In this document: in pieces, positions 9,214 to 18,448 of the stretch
Layout: every line of letters starts with the position of its first letter
Position numbering within the stretch: position 1 is the stretch's first letter
Assembly: GCF_019104765.1 (NCBI RefSeq)
Contig: NZ_JAHRXJ010000011.1
Span: 248,001-312,000 of the forward strand
Origin: Synechococcus sp. HK05
GTDB lineage: Bacteria > Cyanobacteriota > Cyanobacteriia > PCC-6307 > Cyanobiaceae
Direction of reading: 5' to 3'
Length of the DNA: 64,000 nt
Made by a program: the position numbers and the translations under genes
Notes under the pieces: generated by a model
What the model was told of the DNA's origin: nothing
The model's input: only the letters and a program-made list of their open reading frames with translations
The model's database searches: none

Positions 9214-10143
9214 TCAGACCATATGGCGTAGCACATCTGCAAGAGACTCGCGCCAGTCGTGAGGTGCTATGCCCAGGACAGCTGAGGTCATCCCACAGTC
9301 GAGCACCGAATAGGGTGGTCTTTTTGCTGGTGTGGGGTAAGCAGAACTAGGTATCGGACAAACGTCGGCAGCCTGAGTGAGCAGGCCGCAATCCACGGCC
9401 ATTTCACCAATCGCGACAGCAAACTCATACCAAGTGGTGATGCCGGCATCGCTCCAATGGAGAATCGAGGGTAACGCCTGTGCTTCCTCGGATTGCCGCT
9501 GCAGAACACGCCAACAGGCCACAGCCAGACCATCTGTTGCCGTTGGACTGCCAAATTGATCCGACACGACCGATAACGGTCGGCCCTCAGCGGCTCGCTC
9601 GGCATGCAACCGCAACATCGTCAATAAGAAATTGCGCCCAACTGGACCATAAACCCAGCTGGTTCTCAAAATCACAGCCAACCCCTTCTGACCCAAACGA
9701 TTGAGAACCGCTTGCTCACCCGCGGCCTTACTGACCCCATACGAGCCAAGAGGGCTGGTTAGCTGCTCGGGTCGATAGGGAACGTTCTGGTCACCATTAA
9801 ACACGAAATCTGTACTGATCTGCAGCAAACGACCTCCATAACCCTGCAAGACATCTGCAAATGCTGCGGGCGCACCAGCATTAATGGCGTAGGCCAAATC
9901 TGGCTCAGCTTCTGCTTGATCAACGGCCGTGTAAGCACCAGCATTCAACACCCAGTGCGGTTGATAATCACGCACAACAGCACGACAGGCCTCCGAATCT
10001 GACAGATCAAGAGAGAGTGAACCATCTCCCCCATTTCGACTTGTCGCGATGCACTCAACGGTCGTACCAGAAAGATGTGTGGGCTGATGACGCAACAGGG
10101 CTCGCCCAAGTTGCCCAGTGGCACCAGTAATCAGAACACGCAT
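9214..10143 (-). CDS. rfbD: dTDP-4-dehydrorhamnose reductase
   Basis: This gene encodes the last step of dTDP-L-rhamnose synthesis, NADPH-dependent reduction of dTDP-4-keto-rhamnose. The 309-residue protein opens with the nucleotide-binding [16 protein letters not shown]. It carries STDFVFNG and the YGVSKAAGE catalytic Tyr/Lys, and RTSWVYG near residue 150, all typical of RfbD/RmlD. The start ATG at 10143 overlaps the 3' end of rfbC by 13 bases, so the two are probably translated together. The length and start are as expected for the family. Confidence 0.95.
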   Translation of the reverse strand: MRVLITGATGQLGRALLRHQPTHLSGTTVECIATSRNGGDGSLSLDLSDSEACRAVVRDYQPHWVLNAGAYTAVDQAEAEPDLAYAINAGAPAAFADVLQGYGGRLLQISTDFVFNGDQNVPYRPEQLTSPLGSYGVSKAAGEQAVLNRLGQKGLAVILRTSWVYGPVGRNFLLTMLRLHAERAAEGRPLSVVSDQFGSPTATDGLAVACWRVLQRQSEEAQALPSILHWSDAGITTWYEFAVAIGEMAVDCGLLTQAADVCPIPSSAYPTPAKRPPYSVLDCGMTSAVLGIAPHDWRESLADVLRHMV

Positions 10144-10730
10144 GGCTGATCAATAAGAAATGGTGCCTGCGCATCTTTTTGCGACAACAAGGGCTTCATC
10201 TCGGAAACATTTTGAACAAAGCTTGGCCATTGGATGCCGATCTGCGGATCATCCCAACGGATTGATCGCTCACAGTCACGAGACCAATAATCAGTGGTTT
10301 TGTAGAGGACTTCAGCATGATCACTCAAGGTAAGAAACCCATGGGCAAAACCAGCCGGAACCCAAAGCTGGTCTTGATTCGAGGCATTTAAACGCACCCC
10401 AACCCACTGAGAGAAGGTTGGTGACTGGCGACGCAAATCAACCGCTACATCAAAGATCTCACCAACAACACAACGTACGAGCTTTCCCTGGGGATGAGGC
10501 GGCAGTTGGTAATGAAGACCCCTCAGCACACCCTGACTTGAGCGAGAGTGATTATCTTGGACAAATCTTGGAATGACTTGTCCTTCTTGGTCAAGGATCT
10601 GACGAAAAATATTATCATTCCAGCTCTCAAAAAAGAAGCCACGCTCATCGGCAAAAACCTTTGGCTTGATCAACAAGGGCCCCTCCAACGTGACGCCTTG
10701 AGCTGTGATCAGTCTTTGAGCGTACGTCAA
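10131..10730 (-). CDS. rfbC: dTDP-4-dehydrorhamnose 3,5-epimerase
   Basis: This is the cupin-fold epimerase acting between RfbB and RfbD. The signature [17 protein letters not shown] contains the catalytic His, and [18 protein letters not shown] follows as in the RmlC family. [15 protein letters not shown] is also conserved. The protein has 199 residues. Translation appears to start at TTG 10730, overlapping the rfbA stop as TTGA. The four rfb genes therefore run rfbA, rfbC, rfbD, rfbB on the minus strand with overlaps at most junctions, consistent with one transcript. Confidence 0.95.
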   Translation of the reverse strand: MTYAQRLITAQGVTLEGPLLIKPKVFADERGFFFESWNDNIFRQILDQEGQVIPRFVQDNHSRSSQGVLRGLHYQLPPHPQGKLVRCVVGEIFDVAVDLRRQSPTFSQWVGVRLNASNQDQLWVPAGFAHGFLTLSDHAEVLYKTTDYWSRDCERSIRWDDPQIGIQWPSFVQNVSEMKPLLSQKDAQAPFLIDQPCVF

Positions 10731-11620
10731 GGCATGACCTCCAGGCCTTGGTGATTCTTGTCCAGCAACTGAAGGAGATAGTCTCCATATCCGCTTTTGC
10801 GAAGTGGCTGAGCCAACATCTCAAGTTGACCCGAAGAAATCCAGCCCTGGCGCCACGCCACTTCTTCAGGACAACCAACTTTCAAGCTCTGGCGATGCTC
10901 CAGAGTTCGAATATAGCTTGATGCCTCATGGAGTGAATCACACGTTCCGGTATCCAGCCAAGCCATTCCGCGACCCATTAATTCAACTTGCAATAGCCCA
11001 TCATCCAAGTAAAGACGATTTAAATCAGTGATTTCCAATTCTCCTCGGGCGGAAGGAGTAACACATCTGGCTCGCTCAACAACCGATGAATCGTAAAAAT
11101 ACAAACCTGTTACAGCATAACGAGACTTGGGCTTAGCAGGTTTTTCTTCAATACTTAGGACACGGCCATACTGATCAAACTCCACAACGCCATAACGCTC
11201 TGGATCCCGAACTGGGTAGGCAAAAACAGATGCACCGGAGGACGCGGTGATGCTTCGCCCCAACTTGGCATCCCCGTGAAAGAGATTGTCTCCCAAAACA
11301 AGTGCAGCTGGTGCGTCTTTGAGGAAATCAGCTCCGATCAGAAACGCCTGGACCAGACCATCAGGACTGGATTGCGTGGCGTATTCAATCTGGATCCCCC
11401 AATCTGCACCATCCGATAACAGGCGTCTGAAGGCAGGCTGATCAACAGGGGTGGTGATGATCAGGATCTCTCGAATACCAGCCAGCATCAATGTGCTGAG
11501 CGGGTAATAGATCATTGGTTTGTCATAAACCGGCAACAACTGCTTGCTCACCGCCTGGGTGATCGGATGCAAGCGACTGCCACTTCCGCCAGCCAGGATG
11601 ATGCCCTTACGTGAATGCAC
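10727..11620 (-). CDS. rfbA: glucose-1-phosphate thymidylyltransferase
   Basis: This nucleotidyltransferase makes dTDP-glucose from dTTP and glucose-1-phosphate, the first step of the rhamnose pathway. The signature [15 protein letters not shown] lies at the very N-terminus and is followed by [18 protein letters not shown] chose the GTG at 11620, which gives 297 residues and puts the signature at residue 5 as in other RfbA proteins. The frame stays open to 11737, but that extension would cross the ribH terminator hairpin and encodes a non-conserved leader. It is the first gene of the rfb operon. Confidence 0.93.
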   Translation of the reverse strand: MHSRKGIILAGGSGSRLHPITQAVSKQLLPVYDKPMIYYPLSTLMLAGIREILIITTPVDQPAFRRLLSDGADWGIQIEYATQSSPDGLVQAFLIGADFLKDAPAALVLGDNLFHGDAKLGRSITASSGASVFAYPVRDPERYGVVEFDQYGRVLSIEEKPAKPKSRYAVTGLYFYDSSVVERARCVTPSARGELEITDLNRLYLDDGLLQVELMGRGMAWLDTGTCDSLHEASSYIRTLEHRQSLKVGCPEEVAWRQGWISSGQLEMLAQPLRKSGYGDYLLQLLDKNHQGLEVMP

Positions 11621-11660
11621 GTTTGACGTTCCAGCCCAATCTTCACAAGCCCATGATCCC

Positions 11661-11700
11661 ACAAACAAAAAAAGGGCTGCAGCAGCAACGCCGCAGCCCT
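11661..11700 (-). terminator. intrinsic terminator downstream of ribH
   Basis: On the minus strand a stem of eight perfect pairs (AGGGCTGC with GCAGCCCT, 11700-11693 and 11680-11673) is followed by a run of Ts interrupted by one G. It lies about 105 bases past the ribH stop and directly upstream of rfbA. It would separate the psbZ-ribH transcript from the rfb operon. Confidence 0.85.
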
Positions 11701-11805
11701 CTGTCTGAGGAGGTCGTACAGGTTGATGGTAGCGCACACAGAGAACCTAAACACCACCCGTAGAGGCATTGAAGACGGCAAACCACCATCACTGGTGCTG
11801 GAGGC

Positions 11806-12285
11806 TCAGCTTGGCAAGGCTGCCATCAAGCTGCCCATCTCGATCGCCTGCAGGCCGTAGCTCCAGCCCAGGTTGCTCTTGATGCCGGCGCGCTCAAGCG
11901 CCTGCTGCATCGTGTCGGTGGTGAGCACACCGAAGATCACGGGCACACCAGTATCGCGGCTCACGGCGGCCACGCCCTTGCTCACCTCGGCCACCACCAC
12001 ATCGAAGTGGGGGGTATCGCCGCGGATCACAGCCCCCAGGGTGATCACCACCTGGTAGCGGCCGCTGGCGGCGAGGCGTTGGGCCACCAGGGGAATCTCA
12101 AAGCTGCCGGGCACCCAGGCGGTATCGAGCTGGGTGCTGCTGGCGGACGTGTCGATGCCGTGACGCGACAGGCAATCCAGGCAACCGCTCAGCAGCTTGG
12201 CGGTGACCAAATCATTGAATCGGGCCACCACAATCGCCACGCGCAGCGACTGTGCACCAACGAACTGGCCTTCAAAAACGGTCAC
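11806..12285 (-). CDS. ribH: 6,7-dimethyl-8-ribityllumazine synthase
   Basis: RibH condenses 3,4-dihydroxybutanone 4-phosphate with the ribitylamino-pyrimidine, the penultimate step of riboflavin synthesis. The 159-residue protein has the family pattern: [10 protein letters not shown] near the N-terminus, [16 protein letters not shown] around residue 54, and [16 protein letters not shown] with the catalytic His near 94. The start is GTG at 12285. It lies 22 bases downstream of psbZ on the same strand, so the two probably form an operon that ends at the hairpin at 11661-11700. No FMN riboswitch is visible in front of it. Confidence 0.95.
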   Translation of the reverse strand: MTVFEGQFVGAQSLRVAIVVARFNDLVTAKLLSGCLDCLSRHGIDTSASSTQLDTAWVPGSFEIPLVAQRLAASGRYQVVITLGAVIRGDTPHFDVVVAEVSKGVAAVSRDTGVPVIFGVLTTDTMQQALERAGIKSNLGWSYGLQAIEMGSLMAALPS

Positions 12286-12307
12286 GCGGGCTGGCCGTGA
12301 ACTCCGC

Positions 12308-12496
12308 TCACACTACGAAGAAGCTCATGCCCCAGTTCACCAGCACCAGGGCCACCCAGGCGAGGCCACCCAGCAGGATCAGGCGGTTGGAGCGGCCGCT
12401 GGTGTCTTCGCTGGCGTACAGCACGGGCACAGCCACGATCAGGGCGAACGACATCACCACCAGAGCCAGAACGGTGAGGGTGTTGAGGATCGTCAT
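12308..12496 (-). CDS. psbZ: photosystem II protein PsbZ
   Basis: This 62-residue protein with two membrane helices is the small thylakoid subunit PsbZ, which stabilises the interaction of the photosystem II core with other units. The sequence begins [17 protein letters not shown], passes [15 protein letters not shown] in the loop between helices and ends in the second helix [13 protein letters not shown]. This matches the family over its whole length. The ATG is at 12496. An upstream in-frame extension exists but is not conserved. The gene is divergent from mutS across 86 bases. Confidence 0.93.
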   Translation of the reverse strand: MTILNTLTVLALVVMSFALIVAVPVLYASEDTSGRSNRLILLGGLAWVALVLVNWGMSFFVV

Positions 12497-12582
12497 GGAA
12501 CAGCGGCGGCGCCGGCCGAGCAGTTGAGGGATTCTCCCACGCGGGTTTGTGGTGAACGGCGGCTCAGCAGAGGTTCCTTCAC

Positions 12583-15414
12583 ATGTTGTGGTTGGTAAGC
12601 CCAAAAACGAGCCGCCTACGATCAGGCACCCGCTCCATTGCTTTGGCCGCACCGTCCCCGCAGCAGCCGGAACTGGCCCTGCAGGGAACGCTGTTCGGCC
12701 TGGAGCCTGTCGATCCAACCCCGCAGAAACAGAGCAACACAGCAGCAGCCAGCGACACCAGCTGTGATCCGCTGGATGAAGCCGCCCTGGCCGAAGACGC
12801 CAACCGCCGGCCGCGGCAACGCCAGCAACCGCAGCAACCACCGGCAGAAGACGCCACGCCGGAGCCGCCCAGCGCCGACACCCCCGACTCCGACCTGCCC
12901 CCCTGGCACCACCACAGCCTGGTGGATCCAGAGCAGCTCACGCCGATGCTGCGTCACTACGTGGAGCTCAAGGCCGCCCACCCCGAACGGGTGCTGCTCT
13001 ATCGGCTGGGCGATTTTTTCGAGTGCTTCTTTGAAGACGCCATCCAGCTCTCCCGCCTGCTGGAGCTCACCCTCACCGGCAAGGAGGGCGGGAAGGCGAT
13101 CGGGCGCGTGCCCATGGCCGGGATCCCCCATCACGCCGCCGAGCGCTACTGCGCCGAACTGGTGAGCCGCGGCCTGAGCGTGGCCCTCTGCGATCAGGTG
13201 GAAACCACGCCCGCCAAGGGGGCCCTGCTCAAACGCGAAATCACCCGGGTGCTCACGCCGGGCACCGTGCTCGAGGAAGGGCTGCTCAGCGCCCGCCGCA
13301 ACAACTGGCTCTGCGCCGTGGTGTGTGAGCAGTCGCGCTGGGGGTTGGCGGTGGCGGATGTGAGCACCGGCGAATTCCGCGTGACGGAGCGCGACGGCAG
13401 CGATCAACTCCACCAGGAGCTGCTGCAGGTGGACGCCGCCGAAGTGCTTTGGCCGGCTCCGGCCGAGCTGCAGAGCACCGTGCCCGCGTGGTGTCCAGAC
13501 GCGCTGCGGCTCACGCCCCTGCCCCGCACACCCTTCAGCGCCCAGGAAGCGCGGGTGGCCCTGCTGGAGCGCTTCCGGCTGGGCAGCCTCGATGGCCTCG
13601 GCCTCGGCGAGATGCCCCTGGGCCTGCGGGCAGCCGGCGGTTTGCTCCGCTATCTCGACGACACCCAACCCGGCAGCGCCGTGCCCCTGGAGCTGCCCAC
13701 CACTTGGCAGGCAGGCGATCAGCTGGTGCTCGATGCCGCCACCCGGCGCAACCTGGAACTCACGCGCACCCAACTGAACGGCGGGCTACAGGGCTCCCTG
13801 CTCTGGGCCCTGGATCGCACCCACACCGCCATGGGTGGCCGCTGCCTGCGCCGTTGGATCGAAGCGCCGCTGGTGGATCGGGCCGCAATCCTGGCCCGGC
13901 AAGACGGGGTGAGCGAGCTGGTGCACAACCGCCGGCTGCGGGTAGCCCTACGCCGGCTCTTGCGCCCCATGGGAGATCTGGAGCGCCTGGCCGGCCGAGC
14001 TGGTGCCGGCAGCGCCTCAGCCCGCGACCTGGTGGCCCTGGCCGATGGTCTAGAGCGACTGCCCCAGCTGGCCAGCCAGATCAACGCCGCCCAAGCCGCG
14101 AGCCCGCCGCTCTCCGCCCTGGCACGCCCGTGGCCCGAACTCGACGCCCTTGCCGCCGAACTGCGCCACCAGCTGCTCGACACCCCACCCCTGAGCCTCA
14201 CGGAAGGGGGCCTGATTCACGACGGCGTGGATACCCAGCTCGATGGCCTGCGCAACCAACTCGACGACCAGGAGGCCTGGCTGAATGAGCAGGAGAGCGC
14301 CGAGCGCGGCGCGAGCGGCATCAGCACCCTCAAGCTCCAGTACCACCGCACCTTTGGCTACTTCCTCGCGGTGAGCAAAGCCAAGGCGCGCAGCGTGCCC
14401 GAGCACTGGATCCGCCGCCAAACGCTCGCCAATGAAGAGCGCTTCGTCACCCCCGAGCTCAAGGCACGGGAGGGGCGCATCCTGCAGCTGCGGGCCCGGG
14501 CTGCTCAACGGGAATACGAGCTGTTCTGCGAGCTGCGCAGCCGCGTGGGGGAGCAGGCGGGCCCGATTCGCGCCGCCGCCCGGCTGGTGGCCGAACTCGA
14601 TGCCATCGCCTCGCTGGCGGAAGTGGCCGCCACCAGCGGCTACTGCAAACCCGAGCTCACCGATCCAGACAGCCCGGAGGGGCGCCTGCTCCAGATCGAA
14701 GCGGGCCGCCATCCCGTGGTGGAACAACTTCTGGTGGAAGAACCCTTCACCCCCAACGACATCAGCCTCGGTTCAACGGCTAGCTCACAGGCCACAGGGG
14801 GCCCCGACCTGATCGTGCTCACCGGCCCCAACGCCAGCGGCAAGAGCTGCTATCTGCGCCAAACAGGACTGCTGCAGCTGATGGCCCAGATCGGCAGTTG
14901 GATTCCAGCCCAGAGCGCGCGGCTGGGAATCACCGATCGGATCTTCACTCGGGTGGGTGCCGGCGACGATCTGGCGGCCGGTCAATCCACCTTCATGGTG
15001 GAGATGGCCGAAACCGCCAACATCCTTCACCACGCCACGGATCGCTCTCTCGTGCTGCTCGATGAAATCGGCCGCGGCACGGCCACCTTCGATGGCCTTT
15101 CGATCGCGTGGGCCGTAGCGGAATACCTCGCCGATCAGATCAGCGCCCGCAGCGTGTTCGCCACCCATTACCACGAACTCAATGAGCTGGCCGAGCAACT
15201 GCCCAACGTGGCCAATGCCCAGGTGCTGGTGGAAGACACGGGCGAAGAGCTGCGCTTCCTGCACCGCGTGGTGAACGGCGGCGCCAACCGCAGCTACGGG
15301 ATCGAAGCGGCGCGGCTGGCCGGCGTGCCCCCAGCGGTGGTGCTGCGCGCCCGCCAGGTGCTGGGCCGGATTGAGGCCAACAGCCATGTGGTGGTGGGGC
15401 CAGCGGCCGCCTGA
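12583..15414 (+). CDS. mutS: DNA mismatch repair protein MutS
   Basis: MutS recognises mismatches and loops in DNA and starts repair. The N-terminal mismatch-binding domain has [16 protein letters not shown] near residue 140. The C-terminal ATPase holds [13 protein letters not shown] near 746, [23 protein letters not shown] near 825 and FATHYHEL. The first 110 residues are a low-complexity Pro/Gln/Ala extension common in variable form in picocyanobacteria. The true start could be inside it, so the ATG at 12583 is provisional. The stop codon abuts the stop of the convergent DUF6165 gene with no base between. Confidence 0.95.
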   Translation: MLWLVSPKTSRLRSGTRSIALAAPSPQQPELALQGTLFGLEPVDPTPQKQSNTAAASDTSCDPLDEAALAEDANRRPRQRQQPQQPPAEDATPEPPSADTPDSDLPPWHHHSLVDPEQLTPMLRHYVELKAAHPERVLLYRLGDFFECFFEDAIQLSRLLELTLTGKEGGKAIGRVPMAGIPHHAAERYCAELVSRGLSVALCDQVETTPAKGALLKREITRVLTPGTVLEEGLLSARRNNWLCAVVCEQSRWGLAVADVSTGEFRVTERDGSDQLHQELLQVDAAEVLWPAPAELQSTVPAWCPDALRLTPLPRTPFSAQEARVALLERFRLGSLDGLGLGEMPLGLRAAGGLLRYLDDTQPGSAVPLELPTTWQAGDQLVLDAATRRNLELTRTQLNGGLQGSLLWALDRTHTAMGGRCLRRWIEAPLVDRAAILARQDGVSELVHNRRLRVALRRLLRPMGDLERLAGRAGAGSASARDLVALADGLERLPQLASQINAAQAASPPLSALARPWPELDALAAELRHQLLDTPPLSLTEGGLIHDGVDTQLDGLRNQLDDQEAWLNEQESAERGASGISTLKLQYHRTFGYFLAVSKAKARSVPEHWIRRQTLANEERFVTPELKAREGRILQLRARAAQREYELFCELRSRVGEQAGPIRAAARLVAELDAIASLAEVAATSGYCKPELTDPDSPEGRLLQIEAGRHPVVEQLLVEEPFTPNDISLGSTASSQATGGPDLIVLTGPNASGKSCYLRQTGLLQLMAQIGSWIPAQSARLGITDRIFTRVGAGDDLAAGQSTFMVEMAETANILHHATDRSLVLLDEIGRGTATFDGLSIAWAVAEYLADQISARSVFATHYHELNELAEQLPNVANAQVLVEDTGEELRFLHRVVNGGANRSYGIEAARLAGVPPAVVLRARQVLGRIEANSHVVVGPAAA

Positions 15415-15786
15415 TCAGTAGGCGGCGTACGACTTTTCTTCGACCAGCTCCGAACCGCACTGCTCGTTGATGCGCCGCTTGAGAGCAGCACGCTCATCAT
15501 TGCGGTGATACACGGCTCGAGCCAAATCCACAAAGCAAGGGCCGAAATCCGCCTGCCGCTCACACGCGCGAATGTCGTCTTCAATGTCCCAGAGCTGCTG
15601 ACCCAGCTCAGCTAGGGCACCGGAGGGATACCCCAGGTCCTGCTGCACCACCACCGCCATCAGGGCCTGCAGCTCCCGGCTGATGTTCTGCTGCTTGGCT
15701 CCGTCAGCAATGCGCTGCTGCTTGATCTCAAGAATGGTGATCTTGTCGATCAGCTCACCCACCGAAGCCGGGATCAACAGGGGCAT
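15415..15786 (-). CDS. DUF6165 family protein
   Basis: This short soluble protein (123 residues) is of unknown function. It begins MPLLIPASVGELIDKITILEIKQ and contains LWDIEDDIRACERQADFG and AVYHRNDERAALKRRIN, which match my recollection of the DUF6165 family. It is helical and rich in charged residues. The ATG at 15786 was chosen because an upstream extension to 15864 would run into the 3' end of cobH. It lies head to tail behind cobH and tail to tail with mutS. No role can be assigned. Relatives are often near lipopolysaccharide genes, but here it is among housekeeping genes. Confidence 0.75.
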   Translation of the reverse strand: MPLLIPASVGELIDKITILEIKQQRIADGAKQQNISRELQALMAVVVQQDLGYPSGALAELGQQLWDIEDDIRACERQADFGPCFVDLARAVYHRNDERAALKRRINEQCGSELVEEKSYAAY

Positions 15787-15811
15787 CAGCTTGCAGGTGC
15801 TCCAAGAGCAA

Positions 15812-16486
15812 TCAGTCTGAACAGACGGGGGATTGATCGAGCCAAGCCCGGCGCAGCAGGGCATTCACGGCTGCTCCCACCAACCCCGCTCCGCCGCGGC
15901 TGCCCTCCAGGCGGATCTGGGGTAAGGCGCTCTGCGCCAGGTGGCGCTTGCTCTCTGCCACCCCCACAAATCCCACCGGCATGCCGATCACCAACGTCGG
16001 TGGCGCCGTTTCCCCCGCTGCCACCTGCTCCAACAACAGCTCAAGAGCGGTTGGCGCACTGCCAATCAGCACCACGGCACCTGGATGGGCCTGCAACGCC
16101 TCAGCCATGCCAGCAGCGGCTCGCGTGCTTCGCTCGGGCGCTTGCGGAGGCGCCCAATCCAACACGCTGTGCACGCTGTTACCGAAGGTGCGCCGGGCCA
16201 TCGGAGCCACGGCAGCGGCGGCCATGGCGGTGTCCGTGAGGATCGCAGCGCCAGCGGCCAACGCCTGAAGGCCGGCCACACAGGCCTCTTCTGAAAAGCG
16301 CACGTCTCTGGCGAGGCTGAGGTCGCCGCTGCTGTGGATGAGGCGTAGGAGCACGTCTTGCTCCACAGGCGACCAACGCTCGAGGCTGAACGCGTGAGGT
16401 GCCGCGGAATCGGCCAGAGCAGCACGGATCAGCCGGATGCTCTCGCTGAAGATCGGATGGTCGAAGCTGGCCCGCGCCTCCGCCAC
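15812..16486 (-). CDS. cobH: precorrin-8X methylmutase
   Basis: This enzyme of cobalamin synthesis moves the C11 methyl group to C12 to form hydrogenobyrinic or cobyrinic acid. The 224-residue protein shows HSSGDLSLARDVRFSE near residue 51, ILTDTAMAAAAV near 81, GNSVHSVLDW and VVLIGSAPTALELLLE, then PTLVIGMPVGFVGVAESK, the family core. The start is GTG at 16486 with a strong ribosome-binding sequence AAGGAGG seven bases upstream. The final codons (around 15811-15825) contain CTGTTCAGACTGAT, which resembles the dispersed repeat described elsewhere. No cobalamin riboswitch is visible. Confidence 0.93.
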   Translation of the reverse strand: MAEARASFDHPIFSESIRLIRAALADSAAPHAFSLERWSPVEQDVLLRLIHSSGDLSLARDVRFSEEACVAGLQALAAGAAILTDTAMAAAAVAPMARRTFGNSVHSVLDWAPPQAPERSTRAAAGMAEALQAHPGAVVLIGSAPTALELLLEQVAAGETAPPTLVIGMPVGFVGVAESKRHLAQSALPQIRLEGSRGGAGLVGAAVNALLRRAWLDQSPVCSD

Positions 16487-16578
16487 ACCGGAGCCTCCTT
16501 GAGAGATCCAGGCAGCTTGATCGTTCGTTGATCAGCTGGATCACCGACTGGCGGCCTTCCTCAAGCCCTGCAGCTCTG

Positions 16579-16609
16579 GTGTCCACGTTTGTACTGTCTG
16601 TACATAAAC
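16579..16609. repeat. dispersed hairpin repeat, copy A (upstream of Phd-PIN gene)
   Basis: The core is TGTAC-TGTCT-GTACA (16590-16604), a five-pair hairpin with a five-base loop, preceded by GTGTCC. The same layout occurs at 33009-33042 and, inverted, at 45604-45640. This copy lies 18 bases upstream of the ribosome-binding region of the fused Phd/PIN gene, so it could also act as an operator there. Confidence 0.6.
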
Positions 16610-16626
16610 GGAGCAGGGAGTTACCG

Positions 16627-17355
16627 ATGCAGAACGCCCCTCTGGGTGTCGAAGAAGCGCGGCGCCGCCTGCCGGAGCTGTTGGAGCGTGCTGCAGGCGG
16701 CGAGGCCTTTGTGATCCAGCGGCACAAAAAGCCGATGGCGGCGCTGGTGCCCGTGGGTGGCCAGCCCCCCAACGATCCCCTGGAGCGCCAGCGCCAGATC
16801 CAAAGCTTGATCAGCCTGCAGGGCAGCGGGCGAGGCTGCTGGAATCCCAACCAGAGCCACCCCGCCAGAACAGCCCTCCTGCAGCGCCTCGATCCCGCCA
16901 AGGCCCAGAGCAGCTTCAGCCCGCAACAGCTGGCACAGGGCAGTCGCATCGCCCTGGATGGATCCGCGCTGGTGGCGTTTCTTGCCGATGCAGAGGGCAC
17001 GGGCAGCTACCTGCAGCCGATCATGCAAGGGATCGCCCAGGGCACCTGGCAGGGGGTGATCAGCAGCGTGAGCCTGGCACGGGTGTTCGAGGGCCCGCTG
17101 GCGCAAGGCGATGAAGCCCTGGTGCAGCGTTACGCCACTGCTTTCGCCAACCCACAGCAATGGCGGCAGGTGCCGGCGGATGGTGCGCTCGTGCTTGCCG
17201 CAGCGCGGCTGCAGCGCCAGGAACCGCAGCTCGATGAGATCCGCGCCATCGAACTCGCCACCGCCATTGCTGCGGAAGCCGCCGTGCTGGTGACTGATCA
17301 CCCAGCCCTCGCCCAAACTGAGAGGCATCCGGTGCTCAGCGCCCTGCGCCTCTGA
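16627..17355 (+). CDS. Phd-type antitoxin domain fused to a degenerate PIN domain
   Basis: The 242-residue protein joins two modules that are usually separate. Residues 1-45 resemble a Phd/YefM antitoxin DNA-binding domain (GVEEARRRLPELLERAAGGE, then KPMAALVPV). Residues 107-242 resemble a VapC-like PIN nuclease (IALDGSALVAFL, and VLVTDHPAL at the C-terminus). Two of the four acidic PIN positions appear replaced: LARV at 150-153 where LAEV is usual, and RAIELATA at 207-214 where DAxxLATA is usual. D111 and D224 remain. This suggests a regulator or an inactive nuclease. The ATG at 16627 is preceded by GGAGCAGGGAG; an upstream GTG-type extension is not conserved. The gene ends 10 bases before holA. 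Confidence 0.7.
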   Translation: MQNAPLGVEEARRRLPELLERAAGGEAFVIQRHKKPMAALVPVGGQPPNDPLERQRQIQSLISLQGSGRGCWNPNQSHPARTALLQRLDPAKAQSSFSPQQLAQGSRIALDGSALVAFLADAEGTGSYLQPIMQGIAQGTWQGVISSVSLARVFEGPLAQGDEALVQRYATAFANPQQWRQVPADGALVLAAARLQRQEPQLDEIRAIELATAIAAEAAVLVTDHPALAQTERHPVLSALRL

Positions 17356-17365
17356 CCCGCAGCCA

Positions 17366-18367
17366 ATGCCCATTCATCTGCTCTGGGGCGATGACGAAGC
17401 CGCCCGATCCCGAGCGGTGGAAGCGCTGGTGAGCGAACGCACCGATCCCGCCTGGCAGAGCATCAACCTGGCCCGCCTCGACGGCAACGACGCCAGCCAA
17501 GCTGCGCAAGCCCTCGAAGAAGCGCGCACTCCACCCTTCGGTGGGGGTAATCGGGTGGTGGTGCTGCAGCGCAGCCCCTTCTGCAACCAGTGTCCGGCGG
17601 AGCTGGCGGAGCAACTTGAAGCCTCCCTGGCCCTGATCCCCGACAACTGCCATCTGCTGCTGGTGAGCAGCGGCAAACCCGATGCCCGCCTGCGCACCAC
17701 CAAAGCGCTGCAGAAGCTGGTGAAAGCCGGCGAAGCCAGGGAGCAAAGCTTTCAGCTGCCGGCGGTGTGGGATGGCGCCGGCCAGATCGAGCTGGTGCAG
17801 CGCACCGCAAGGGAGCTGGGGCTGCAGCTGGAACCCGCCGCCGCCGAAGCCCTGAGCGACGCCATCGGCAGCGACAGCGCCCGCCTGGCCAGCGAGCTGG
17901 AGAAGCTGGCGCTCTATGTGGGCGCGCAGCCGGGCAGCAAGGGTCCACAACCAGCGATCACCGCGGCGGCGGTGGAGGCCCTGGTGGGCAGCCACGCCAC
18001 CAATGCCCTGCAGGTGGGCGATGCCCTGCTGGCCGGCAAGCCAGCAGAAGCCGTGGCACTGGTGGATGCGCTGCTGGCAGCCAACGAGCCGGCGCTGCGG
18101 ATCGTGGCCACCCTCTGCGGGCAGATCCGCGGCTGGCTCTGGGTAAGCCTGCTGGATCAGCAGGGCGAAAACGATGTGAACGCCATCGCCAAGGCCGCCG
18201 GGATCGGCAACCCCAAACGCATCTATGTGATGCGCAAACAGATCCGCGGCCGCAAGCCGGCCCGCTTCCTGGCGCTGCTGCGCCAGCTGCTCGAGGTGGA
18301 AGCCGCCCTCAAACGGGGCGCCGATCCGGGCGATGCCTTCCGCGACGGCTTCCTTTTGGCTCCTTGA
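17366..18367 (+). CDS. holA: DNA polymerase III delta subunit
   Basis: HolA opens the sliding clamp as part of the clamp loader at the replication fork. The 333-residue protein begins MPIHLLWGDDEAARSRAVEA, as expected for the delta subunit. It contains RVVVLQRSPF, LLLVSSGKPDARLRTTKALQ and the C-terminal collar domain with ATLCGQIRGWLW and IYVMRKQIRG. It follows the Phd-PIN gene by 10 bases on the same strand, so the two may be cotranscribed. Length and domain order are normal. It is well separated here from dnaN (27.7 kb), whose clamp it loads. Confidence 0.92.
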   Translation: MPIHLLWGDDEAARSRAVEALVSERTDPAWQSINLARLDGNDASQAAQALEEARTPPFGGGNRVVVLQRSPFCNQCPAELAEQLEASLALIPDNCHLLLVSSGKPDARLRTTKALQKLVKAGEAREQSFQLPAVWDGAGQIELVQRTARELGLQLEPAAAEALSDAIGSDSARLASELEKLALYVGAQPGSKGPQPAITAAAVEALVGSHATNALQVGDALLAGKPAEAVALVDALLAANEPALRIVATLCGQIRGWLWVSLLDQQGENDVNAIAKAAGIGNPKRIYVMRKQIRGRKPARFLALLRQLLEVEAALKRGADPGDAFRDGFLLAP

Positions 18368-18448
18368 GAGTCGCCGGGCTGCACCCAGCGCAACCCTTCG
18401 AAACCCCACATACGACAATCAGCCGTTAACACTGCACGCGCCCTCCCC

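Noticed and set aside
11621-11737. Longer rfbA start
   Set aside because: It would place the nucleotidyltransferase signature 40 residues in and would run through the ribH terminator hairpin.
16590-16604. LexA (SOS) box upstream of the Phd-PIN gene
   Set aside because: The cyanobacterial LexA pattern needs four bases between the GTAC half-sites; here there are five, and similar sequences occur inside genes.
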